Assembly: GCA_031972295.1 (NCBI GenBank)
Contig: DALYEZ010000003.1
Location: 1 to 64,000 of the forward strand
Source: JALHNF01 sp031972295
GTDB taxonomy: Bacteria > Patescibacteriota > Minisyncoccia > Phycocordibacterales > UBA5272
DNA: 64,000 nucleotides
Direction of reading: 5' to 3'
In this document: piece after piece, positions 41,806 to 49,209 of the stretch
Layout of the letters: every line of letters starts with the position of its first letter
How positions within the stretch are numbered: position 1 is the first letter of the stretch
Translations under genes and position numbers: made by a program
The notes under the pieces: generated by a model
What the model was told of the DNA's origin: nothing
Seen by the model: the letters and a program-made list of their open reading frames with translations, nothing else
The model's database searches: none

Positions 41806-43979
41806 GATTGAATAAGAAGAAGATTTTCTTTATTGTCTCCGTGCATAATTTCCCACACAGCTTCTGTAACGAAAGGCATGAATGGGTGTAGTGCCCTTAA
41901 TTGTTCTGAAAGCAAAATGTTCATGAGTATTTGAACGCTTTGTTTATCCGAAACATTTTCAGATTGAAAGCTTGGTTTTGCTTCTTCGATGAGTACGTCT
42001 GCAAAAGTATGCCAGAAATAGGAGTAGAGTTTTTCACCCGCTAGATAAAGATTATATTTTTCTGTGTCCTCGGTGATATCTTTGAGTACTGCTCGCCACG
42101 TTGCCAAAGTCGCCAGATCTTTTTCAGTGAGAAGTTTTTCATCAATTACAACATCGCCACTATTTGAAAGCACAAAACGGGAAGCGTTCCAGATTTTATT
42201 TGCAAAGTGTTTGTAGGCTTTTACTTTTTCGTCGTAGAGTTTGAAGTCATTTCCAGGCGCATTTCCCACAATGAGTGCCATGCGAAGCGCATCGGTTCCA
42301 TATTTTTCTGTGACTTCAAGAGGGTCGAGCGCTGTTCCTGCTGACTTACTCATTTTTTTGCCATCTTTACCGAGTGCGAGCCCATGCAAGTACACTGTTT
42401 TGAAGGGTACTTCACCGAGTAAGCATGTGGACATTAAAATCATGCGTGCTACCCAAAAGAAGATAATATCTCTTCCAGTTTCAAGTAAGTCGTTTGGGTG
42501 ATATGTTTTAAAATCGTTTGTTTCCTCTGGCCAGCCAAGCGTAGAGAATGACCACGTTCCAGAAGAAAACCATGTGTCGAGCGTGTCCTCGTCTTGTATC
42601 CAGTCGTCACCTTCAGGTGCTTTTTCGTCGCAATACAACGCGTCATTTTTATACCAAACAGGAATTCGGTGTCCGTACCAAATTTGTCTGCTAATGCACC
42701 AGTCGCGGAGATTGTTTATCCAGTGTTCGTATACTTTTGCAAATCGGTCTGGAAGAATGGTTGTTGCGCTGCTTTCTACTGCTCTGTGCATTAAAACTTT
42801 AAGACTCACAAGCTCACCCTCTTTCGCAATAGTTTTGTCTTTGTGTGGAAATGCGAATTCTTTGTTTACCGCCACAAACCACTGGAGTTTTGGAAGTGGT
42901 TCGATAATAGCTCCTGTTCTCTCCGCAGTAGAAACATTTTGTGTAATTTTCTTTTCTTCAATCATTAATCCCGCATCACGAAGCTTTTGGGCAATAATCT
43001 CTCGTGCCTCAGCCGTCTTTTTACCCACAATATCTTCTCCCCCGACAGTCATTTTTCCTTTCTCATCAATTACTTGTACAAAAGAGAGGTCGTTTGCTCG
43101 TGCCATTTCCTCGTCTACTTTTGAGTGTGCAGGAGTTACGCCGAGTGCGCCAGTACCAAAATCTTTCTCTACATTCCGGTCCGCAATAATTTTTATAGAA
43201 ATGGGTACACCACAGAAAGATGTTTCAATTGTTTTGCCTACAAAAGATATGTAGCGTTCATCATCTGGATGCACAGCAACTGCCGTGTCGCCAAACTTTG
43301 TTTCAGGACGAGTTGTGGAGATTGCGATAGGGAAGTCAGTCGAGTATTTAAATGTGTAGAGTGTTGCCTCACGTTCTTCATAGACAATCTCATCATCAGA
43401 AATAGTGGTCTGACCTTTTGGGTCCCAATTGATAACACGCTGACCTCTATATATTAGTCCTAAGTCGTACATCTCTTTGAATGCTTTGTATACAGCCTTG
43501 TTACGCTTTTCATCTAAAGTGAATGCTTCACGACTCCAATCAAGTGAACTTCCTATTGATTTGCATTGACCGACGATAGTGTCGTGACTTTCCTGGGCAA
43601 AGATACCAATTCTTCGTAAAAGCTCTTCTCGTCCTAAGTCATAGCGAGATTTACCTTCTTTCTTTGAGATTTCTTTTTCTACTCTGGACTGTGTGGCAAT
43701 AGCAGCATGGTCGGTGCCAGGAAGCCAGAGTGTTTTGAACCCCTGCATGCGCTTAAAACGTACGATGGTGTCCTGAATCGCAAGCATGGTGGCATGGCCG
43801 CAATGAAGGGTACCTGTTACATTCGGTGGCGGCAGAATGATTGAGAAAGGTGTCGTATGTCGAGAGGGTAAGTTGTTGGGGTTAAAATAGCCAGAATCTT
43901 CCCATCGTTTATAAAGACGAGCTTCGTGCTCCTTGGCATCATACGGCTTTTCAAGCGGGCTTACGTCTCTTTCGTGCAT
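41787..43979 (-). CDS. valS: Valyl-tRNA synthetase lacking the C-terminal region
   Basis: 730 aa from ATG 43979 against 880-950 usually. HIGH-type motif in PPPNVTGTLHCGHA, the editing (CP1) domain with TTRPETKFGDTAVAVHPDD, and KMSKS in GKKMSKSAGTALDP. It ends shortly after LRALHPFMPFVTEAVWEIM, so the rest of the anticodon-binding domain and the C-terminal coiled coil that holds the tRNA elbow are absent. Upstream codons to 44006 would give a longer N-terminus; the ATG at 43979 starts MHERDVSPLEKPYDA as in relatives. Confidence 0.93.
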   Translation of the reverse strand: MHERDVSPLEKPYDAKEHEARLYKRWEDSGYFNPNNLPSRHTTPFSIILPPPNVTGTLHCGHATMLAIQDTIVRFKRMQGFKTLWLPGTDHAAIATQSRVEKEISKKEGKSRYDLGREELLRRIGIFAQESHDTIVGQCKSIGSSLDWSREAFTLDEKRNKAVYKAFKEMYDLGLIYRGQRVINWDPKGQTTISDDEIVYEEREATLYTFKYSTDFPIAISTTRPETKFGDTAVAVHPDDERYISFVGKTIETSFCGVPISIKIIADRNVEKDFGTGALGVTPAHSKVDEEMARANDLSFVQVIDEKGKMTVGGEDIVGKKTAEAREIIAQKLRDAGLMIEEKKITQNVSTAERTGAIIEPLPKLQWFVAVNKEFAFPHKDKTIAKEGELVSLKVLMHRAVESSATTILPDRFAKVYEHWINNLRDWCISRQIWYGHRIPVWYKNDALYCDEKAPEGDDWIQDEDTLDTWFSSGTWSFSTLGWPEETNDFKTYHPNDLLETGRDIIFFWVARMILMSTCLLGEVPFKTVYLHGLALGKDGKKMSKSAGTALDPLEVTEKYGTDALRMALIVGNAPGNDFKLYDEKVKAYKHFANKIWNASRFVLSNSGDVVIDEKLLTEKDLATLATWRAVLKDITEDTEKYNLYLAGEKLYSYFWHTFADVLIEEAKPSFQSENVSDKQSVQILMNILLSEQLRALHPFMPFVTEAVWEIMHGDNKENLLLIQSWPTHS

Positions 43980-44033
43980 AACTCTTTTATATTTCAAGTA
44001 TATCACGTATACTCCTCTCTACATTTTCCTATC

Positions 44034-44471
44034 ATGTACGAATACCGAGGCGACACAGAAAACCCCATTCCACGAAAATTTCGAGTTGGTAAGTCGCGTA
44101 CCGGCTTCGGACTTTTTGCTACGAGCCTCATCAAAAAAGGAGAAAGGATTGTTGAGTACGTTGGGATTGTTTTGAATGATAAAGAAGCCGAGAAAAGAAA
44201 GCATAACAAATACCTCTTTGATGTTCGGAAGAATAAAACAATTGACGGTACGCCACGTTGGAACGTTGCCCGCTACGCAAACCACTCATGTGACCCAAAT
44301 GCTGAGTCTGAAGAAGATCGTCGTGCGCGCATATATATCACCGCCACACGCAACATCGCGCCTTCTGAAGAAATAACATTTGATTACGGAGAAGAGTATG
44401 TTTTGGAACATATCACACCATTTGGATGTCGATGTTCTTCGTGCGTACTTAAGAAAGAGCTTCTCGATTAA
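44034..44471 (+). CDS. SET-domain lysine methyltransferase-like protein
   Basis: 145 aa, a complete stand-alone SET domain: GFGLFATSLIKKGERIVEYVG (motif I region), DGTPRWNVARYANHSCDPNAE (NHSCxPN, S-adenosylmethionine site), EEITFDYGEEY (ExxFDY, catalytic Tyr) and a post-SET-like CRCSSC. The substrate is unknown; possible targets include ribosomal proteins or the tiny basic protein at 45262 (inference). The start at 44034 follows a TATACT by 20 bases; the open frame upstream lies in the divergent valS promoter region. The 3' end overlaps the convergent gene by 4 bases. Confidence 0.88.
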   Translation: MYEYRGDTENPIPRKFRVGKSRTGFGLFATSLIKKGERIVEYVGIVLNDKEAEKRKHNKYLFDVRKNKTIDGTPRWNVARYANHSCDPNAESEEDRRARIYITATRNIAPSEEITFDYGEEYVLEHITPFGCRCSSCVLKKELLD

Positions 44472-45004
44472 CGAAGTCGGAAATATTTTCGCACAGGAAG
44501 CATGGTTTCATTGTCTTGCGCGACAATATACATGAGAGCACTCTCAAGTTGGTATTCAAGTTCCAAGAGACGGATAAAGGCGTCGCATACATAGGGATAT
44601 ACCCACACACCTCGCTCTAAATGCATGAAGCCGTAGTCTTTAATTTTTGTACGAATATACTCACGATTGTTTCGTGTGGTCTCTAGGCTTTCAAAAAGAA
44701 TAATGCGAAAGCGCTTGTCCCAGTGAGTCTTTTGTTTTTGGGTAGCACTTTCAAGGTATACACGTCCTTTTTCTGTAAGAGTAGGGTAGATGCCGCGCTC
44801 AAGGCGGATGTAGGAGTCTTTTTGCAGGTGGTGCAGGATTTCGTCTGCTCTTCTCGGACGGAGACTCACGTTTTTTGTCTGTAGTTTTGCAATAACAGAG
44901 GGGATAGAAACTTTTCTTTTGAGTGCAGAGATTGTTTTTAAAAAAGTAAACATAGTTTCTTTGCTCAGTGCTCGCGGATCACGTTTTTGTTTTCTTTGTT
45001 TCAC
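44468..45004 (-). CDS. PaaX-like regulator with Cas2-like C-terminal domain
   Basis: 178 aa from GTG 45004. N-terminal winged-helix region (about 15-85; RPRRADEILHHLQKDSYIRLER and TEKGRVYL), then a Cas2/PaaX-type ferredoxin domain (about 95-165; KRFRIILFESLETTRNNREYIR and YGFMHLERGVWVYPY). Such proteins act as repressors in PaaX; no CRISPR array or other cas gene is in the window. The GTG start has TATACT about seven bases upstream on the minus strand. Longer ATG starts (45046, 45058) exist but would place that promoter inside the gene. Confidence 0.75.
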   Translation of the reverse strand: MKQRKQKRDPRALSKETMFTFLKTISALKRKVSIPSVIAKLQTKNVSLRPRRADEILHHLQKDSYIRLERGIYPTLTEKGRVYLESATQKQKTHWDKRFRIILFESLETTRNNREYIRTKIKDYGFMHLERGVWVYPYVCDAFIRLLELEYQLESALMYIVAQDNETMLPVRKYFRLR

Positions 45005-45185
45005 TATAAGAGTATATAATATGTACCTATATATTGCTATAGACATATACACATACAAACTACAAAATCTTATTTTTCTTTTTTATATAATAAATACAAG
45101 TATAAAAAAAGTTATCCACATGTTTCGTGTATTTACTATTGATTTGTATTCTAGATGTTCGATAATTATATGTAGGAGCACATTG

Positions 45186-45211
45186 TGATGTACATCATTC
45201 ACGTACGTGAA
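45186..45211. promoter_or_regulatory. Twin palindromes upstream of the Lys-rich microprotein
   Basis: Two perfect palindromes stand back to back: TGATGTACATCA (45186-45197, 12 bp) and TTCACGTACGTGAA (45198-45211, 14 bp). They lie 50 bases upstream of the ATG at 45262, within a 200-base AT-rich gap (45059-45261) that has no other gene I can support. They look like dimeric operator sites. Confidence 0.55.
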
Positions 45212-45261
45212 GTGAGTCGGGTACTCGCCACAGGTGACTCTTTAATACATACGACACATAC

Positions 45262-45354
45262 ATGGCAGCAAAAAAGAAAGCAGCAAAAAAAGTTGCTAAA
45301 AAAACAGTAAAGAAAGTTGCAAAGAAGAAAACTGCAGCTAAGAAGAAACGATAG
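45262..45354 (+). CDS. Tiny lysine/alanine-rich histone-like protein
   Basis: 30 aa: MAAKKKAAKKVAKKT, then VKKVAKKKTAAKKKR. Nearly all residues are Lys, Ala, Val or Thr, like the tail of histone H1 or of bacterial H1-like proteins (Hc1, AlgP). It would bind DNA or RNA by charge and may compact the nucleoid (inference). There is no visible Shine-Dalgarno; a terminator (45368) sits directly after the gene, which supports its being real. The YtxH-like protein at 31583 ends with a similar tail. Confidence 0.7.
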   Translation: MAAKKKAAKKVAKKTVKKVAKKKTAAKKKR

Positions 45355-45367
45355 TTTCTGCTTTACC

Positions 45368-45397
45368 AAAAACACCCGACCCAAATCGGGTGTTTTT
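45368..45397 (+). terminator. Terminator of the Lys-rich gene
   Basis: AAAACACCCGA pairs with TCGGGTGTTTTT. The -10 TAAAAT (45402-45407) of secA follows within a few bases. Confidence 0.9.
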
Positions 45398-45416
45398 GTG
45401 TTAAAATAGCTTGGTT

Positions 45417-47969
45417 ATGTCATTATTAAAGACACTTCTGGCATTTGGGACTGAGGAATATAAGCTTTTAAAGCGCTTTAAGAAGCGGGTAGCTGAAATA
45501 AACGCGCTTGAACCACTATATAAGGAGCTTTCCAATGATGCCCTGACTCTTAAGACACAAGAGTTTAAAACTCGTCTAGCTACAGGGGAGACACTTGATG
45601 ATATTTTGCCTGAGGCGTTTGCTTTGGTGCGCGAAGCTTCTCGAAGAACGCTCAATGAGCGACATTATGATGTTCAACTTATTGGTGGGCAAGTGCTTCA
45701 TTATGGAGCCATTGCTGAAATGCGAACTGGTGAAGGAAAAACACTCGTTGCCACACTTCCTGCATATTTAAATGCGCTCACTGGTAAAGGTGTACATGTT
45801 ATTACGGTAAACGATTATCTTTCACGTCGTGATGCTGTGTGGATGGGGCAGGTATACAATCTTCTCGGGCTCTCTATCTCTGTTGTTAATCACGAATCTT
45901 CATTTCTATACGATCCAACACATACAGAAAAAGATGCACTCCGCGATGATGTTGCGACATTTAAGGTTGTCTATGAATTTTTGCGACCATGCACTCGTAA
46001 AGAGGCGTATGCGGCAGATATTACCTATGGTACAAACAATGAATTCGGATTTGACTATTTGCGTGACAATATTGCTAACCGAGAGGATCAAATAGTACAA
46101 CGTGATTATAACTTTGCCATTGTGGATGAAGTGGACTCTATTTTAATCGATGAAGCGCGCACACCACTCATTATTTCGGCTCCAAGCGCGGAGTCCGAAG
46201 ACCTTTACAAGACATGTGCAACTTTGGTTGAAAAGCTTATTGAGCAAGAGCACTATGTGATTGATGAAAAGAGAAAAGCTATTTCCCTTACCGACGCTGG
46301 TATCAATAAAGCTGAGGAGCTTTTGAATGTTTCTAATATCTATACTGAAAAGGGAATTAAGTTTGTTTACCATATAGAGACTGCGGTAAAAGCAAAGGCG
46401 GTGTTCTTAAAAGATCGTGACTATGTGGTGAAAAATGGTGAAGTGATAATTGTGGACGAATTCACTGGACGTATGCAGCCAGGACGTCGTTGGTCAGATG
46501 GTATTCACCAAGCTGTTGAGGCAAAAGAGCGCGTGTTGGTACAAAAAGAATCCCGAACGCTTGCATCTATTACCTTTCAAAACTATTTTAGGTTTTACAG
46601 CAAGCTCTCTGGTATGACCGGAACCGCTGAAACTTCAGCGGAAGAGTTTGAAAAGGTATACAACATACCAGTCGTAAAGATCCCAACACATCGAAATATC
46701 CAGCGTATTGATAACCCTGATCTTATTTTCCAAACCGAAGCAGGAAAGTTTAAAGCTATTGCGCGGAAAGTGAAAGAGTTGAATGCAAAAGGACAACCAG
46801 TGCTCATTGGTACGACCTCAATTGATAAGAATGAACTTCTTGCAGAGTACTTTAAGCGTGAACAGATTCCATTTGAGATGTTGAATGCGAAAAATCATGA
46901 ACGGGAAGGAGAGGTGATTGCACAAGCTGGAAAAAAGGGAAGTGTGTTTTTGGCAACAAACATGGCAGGTCGTGGTGTGGACATCAAGCTCGGCGGTCTT
47001 CCTCGCAGTAAAGGATCAGAAGAAGATGTGAAAAATCTTGGTGGACTCTATGTACTTGGTACCGAGCGTCACGAAGCACGACGTATCGACAATCAGCTCC
47101 GTGGACGATCTGGACGACAGGGTGATCCAGGTGAGACACAATTCTTCGTGTCACTCGAAGATCATCTTATGCGAGTCTTTTCTCCAGACACTATGAAGTG
47201 GGCGATGGGTAAAGCTGGTGTTGCTGAAGACGAGCCACTTCAATCGAAACTCATTTCTCGATCAATTGAAAGCGCACAGAAAAAGATAGAAGGACTTCAC
47301 TTCGACAATCGAAAGACTGTTTTACAGTACGATGATGTGCTCAACCAGCAGCGTAAGGCAATGTATGAAAGACGGAAGAAAATTCTCTTGGGAGAGCATG
47401 ACGCGATAGATGCATTTATCGACACACTTTCACTTTCAGAAGAACTTACAGAGAGTCTTGAGGCAACAAAACGTGGGGTAGACGAAAAACAATACTACAG
47501 TACGCTCCGGAGTATTATTCTCCAGACTATGGACATGCTTTGGATGGATCATTTGGAGGTAATGGAATATACACGCAATTCAGTAAACCTACGTTCATAT
47601 GGACAGCGTGATCCGTTTGTTGAATATAAAAAGGAAGGTCTACGGCTTTTCCGTGAAATGGAGGAGTCTTTGAAGACAAGGCTTTCCGAGTTTGTTCCGA
47701 ATCTTCCTGCTGTTATCAAGCAGTTGCACGGGGGAGCTCTTTCCGTTACTCCTACATATGACGTTAGTAAGGTCGCCGAGAACTATGATAGCGATGGCCA
47801 AGGAGTAACAAGTGCACCGGGCGGAGCCCAAAAGCCATTTAATGGTAAAGTTTTGAAAGATGTGCCAGGTAGAAATGATCCTTGTCCTTGCGGAAACGGT
47901 AAAAAATGGAAGAAGTGTGGGGAAATAGATCCAGAAAACTGCGAATGGGTGAAAAGTCAGTCTCGGTAG
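45417..47969 (+). CDS. secA: Preprotein translocase ATPase SecA
   Basis: 850 aa. Walker A MRTGEGKTLVATL, DEVDSILIDEARTPLIIS (DEAD-like), the preprotein cross-linking domain, second nucleotide-binding fold with TNMAGRGVDIKLGG and QLRGRSGRQGDPGETQFFVSLED, helical scaffold and wing (MDMLWMDHLEVMEY, RSYGQRDPFVEYKKEG), and a C-terminal zinc motif CPCGNGKKWKKC. Start ATG 45417; TAAAAT ends 9 bases before. It drives export through SecYEG, needed for the surface proteins at 51418-57590. Confidence 0.97.
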   Translation: MSLLKTLLAFGTEEYKLLKRFKKRVAEINALEPLYKELSNDALTLKTQEFKTRLATGETLDDILPEAFALVREASRRTLNERHYDVQLIGGQVLHYGAIAEMRTGEGKTLVATLPAYLNALTGKGVHVITVNDYLSRRDAVWMGQVYNLLGLSISVVNHESSFLYDPTHTEKDALRDDVATFKVVYEFLRPCTRKEAYAADITYGTNNEFGFDYLRDNIANREDQIVQRDYNFAIVDEVDSILIDEARTPLIISAPSAESEDLYKTCATLVEKLIEQEHYVIDEKRKAISLTDAGINKAEELLNVSNIYTEKGIKFVYHIETAVKAKAVFLKDRDYVVKNGEVIIVDEFTGRMQPGRRWSDGIHQAVEAKERVLVQKESRTLASITFQNYFRFYSKLSGMTGTAETSAEEFEKVYNIPVVKIPTHRNIQRIDNPDLIFQTEAGKFKAIARKVKELNAKGQPVLIGTTSIDKNELLAEYFKREQIPFEMLNAKNHEREGEVIAQAGKKGSVFLATNMAGRGVDIKLGGLPRSKGSEEDVKNLGGLYVLGTERHEARRIDNQLRGRSGRQGDPGETQFFVSLEDHLMRVFSPDTMKWAMGKAGVAEDEPLQSKLISRSIESAQKKIEGLHFDNRKTVLQYDDVLNQQRKAMYERRKKILLGEHDAIDAFIDTLSLSEELTESLEATKRGVDEKQYYSTLRSIILQTMDMLWMDHLEVMEYTRNSVNLRSYGQRDPFVEYKKEGLRLFREMEESLKTRLSEFVPNLPAVIKQLHGGALSVTPTYDVSKVAENYDSDGQGVTSAPGGAQKPFNGKVLKDVPGRNDPCPCGNGKKWKKCGEIDPENCEWVKSQSR

Positions 47970-48009
47970 GGGTAGGGTGGCAAAAATGACCCAAAAGGCT
48001 AGTTTCAGA

Positions 48010-48052
48010 AATAACAAAAATATCCTTATTCTATAAGGATATTTTTGTTATT
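48010..48052. terminator. Terminator of secA
   Basis: AATAACAAAAATATCCTTAT pairs with ATAAGGATATTTTTGTTATT around TCT; 20-bp stem with T-rich right arm. Confidence 0.85.
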
Positions 48053-48079
48053 TAAGGGGCCTAATATTGACAAAAAGAC

Positions 48080-48254
48080 TTGACTTTTGTCTAATAGTTT
48101 GCTATATTACTTATTAGTCCTGTGCCTATAGCTTATGTTATAGGCCTTTAAATTTCTGAGACTACAAGAAGTCCTATCTCTTAAAGCAAGAGACAGCTCG
48201 TTCGGTAAATCAGGACTACAGACATAGAGTTTGACGGAGCACAACCGTTATACG
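48080..48254 (+). promoter_or_regulatory. Sigma-70-type promoter and structured leader
   Basis: TTGACT (48080-48085), 17 bases, TATATT (48103-48108). The leader of about 140 bases folds into GCCTATA/TATAGGC (near 48125-48150) and TCTCTT/AAGAGA (near 48177-48192). AGTCCT occurs at 48117 and 48170, and AGGACT near 48212 can pair with either. This could make two alternative structures. A GGAG lies about 13 bases before the ATG at 48255. Confidence 0.6.
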
Positions 48255-48839
48255 ATGAATACTACAATACAAAAAACAGCCCAGGTTCTTGCAATCTTCC
48301 CTTTGTTCGCGATTGCAAATCCTAGTGCGATCATATCGGATACTAAGGTGGAGACACCTACATTTGCCCCGGTTATGGGTATTAGTGTCTCACGAAGTCT
48401 TTTTGCTCAGGCAACAGAAGCAATTTCTGCGCCGAAGGTAGTGGACACACGTGCTGCACGAATTAACTCATATTTTGGGACATGGGACTTACCACTTGCT
48501 CATCATGGTGCATTTATGGTGGAAATGTCAGACAAGTATAATCTTGACTGGCGTCTTATCCCAGCGATTGCTATGCGTGAATCAACTGGTGGAAAGTTTG
48601 CATGTTACAACAACCCATTTGGTTGGGGATCATGTAAGATTAAATTCAATAGTTTTGAAGAAGCTATTGAAACCCTTGCTCGAAACTTAGCCGGTGAAAA
48701 TCCTCGTACAGAAATGTACTACAAGGACAAGTCGACTGAAGAAAAACTTCACTTCTATAACGGAACCGTTATTAAAACTTATGTACGCGAAGTGGTGAAA
48801 ATCATGGATCGTATTGAAGGTCAGGCAGTAGAAGCATAA
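48255..48839 (+). CDS. Secreted glucosaminidase-like cell-wall hydrolase
   Basis: 194 aa. N-terminal signal-type segment (about 8-30, AQVLAIFPLFAIANPSA), Thr/Val-rich spacer, then a lysozyme-like domain (about 90-190): LDWRLIPAIAMRESTGGKF (catalytic Glu in RES), YNNPFGWGSCKI, FNSFEEAIETLARNLAG and FYNGTVIKTYV, like family 73 glucosaminidases (FlgJ). It would cut peptidoglycan. The upstream leader has a promoter quite unlike the leaderless genes, so expression may be regulated. Confidence 0.8.
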   Translation: MNTTIQKTAQVLAIFPLFAIANPSAIISDTKVETPTFAPVMGISVSRSLFAQATEAISAPKVVDTRAARINSYFGTWDLPLAHHGAFMVEMSDKYNLDWRLIPAIAMRESTGGKFACYNNPFGWGSCKIKFNSFEEAIETLARNLAGENPRTEMYYKDKSTEEKLHFYNGTVIKTYVREVVKIMDRIEGQAVEA

Positions 48840-48874
48840 AAATAAAACCCCGAGTACTCGGGGTTTTATTTTTA
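48838..48874. terminator. Bidirectional terminator between convergent genes
   Basis: AAAATAAAACCCCGAG and CTCGGGGTTTTATTTT form a nearly perfect palindrome with A and T runs. Confidence 0.9.
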
Positions 48875-48878
48875 TATT

Positions 48879-49181
48879 CTATTCTTTTGGCTTGTCTATT
48901 TTATCTAACTTCAACTTTTTTACTCCAAAGTAGACAACTAACGCAATAACTGCAAAATTAATTAACGTGTTTAAGAAAGCACCATATGCAATGGTTGCGT
49001 TTCCAATCATGAATGTTGCACTTGAAAGACCTGTTGCTGATCCAAGTATCAAACCAAGAAGTGGGTTAATGAAACTGCTAATGAGTGACTTTACTAATTC
49101 AGAAACTGCACCACCTAAAATCAAACCAACTGCCAAACCAACAACACCTTGTGTCCGTACAAAATCAATAAATCCTTTCAT
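48879..49181 (-). CDS. mscL: Large-conductance mechanosensitive channel MscL
   Basis: 100 aa, near the short end of the family. MKGFIDFVRTQGVVGLAVGL (N-terminal amphipathic helix and TM1), GGAVSELVKSLISSFINPLL, TM2 (GAFLNTLINFAVIALVVYF) and a short basic tail LKLDKIDKPKE. Opens under membrane tension in osmotic downshock. The extracellular loop is short. Upstream of it on the minus strand is the M3 peptidase, 29 bases away. Confidence 0.93.
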   Translation of the reverse strand: MKGFIDFVRTQGVVGLAVGLILGGAVSELVKSLISSFINPLLGLILGSATGLSSATFMIGNATIAYGAFLNTLINFAVIALVVYFGVKKLKLDKIDKPKE

Positions 49182-49209
49182 ATAAACCCATTATATATTG
49201 AAAGATAGT

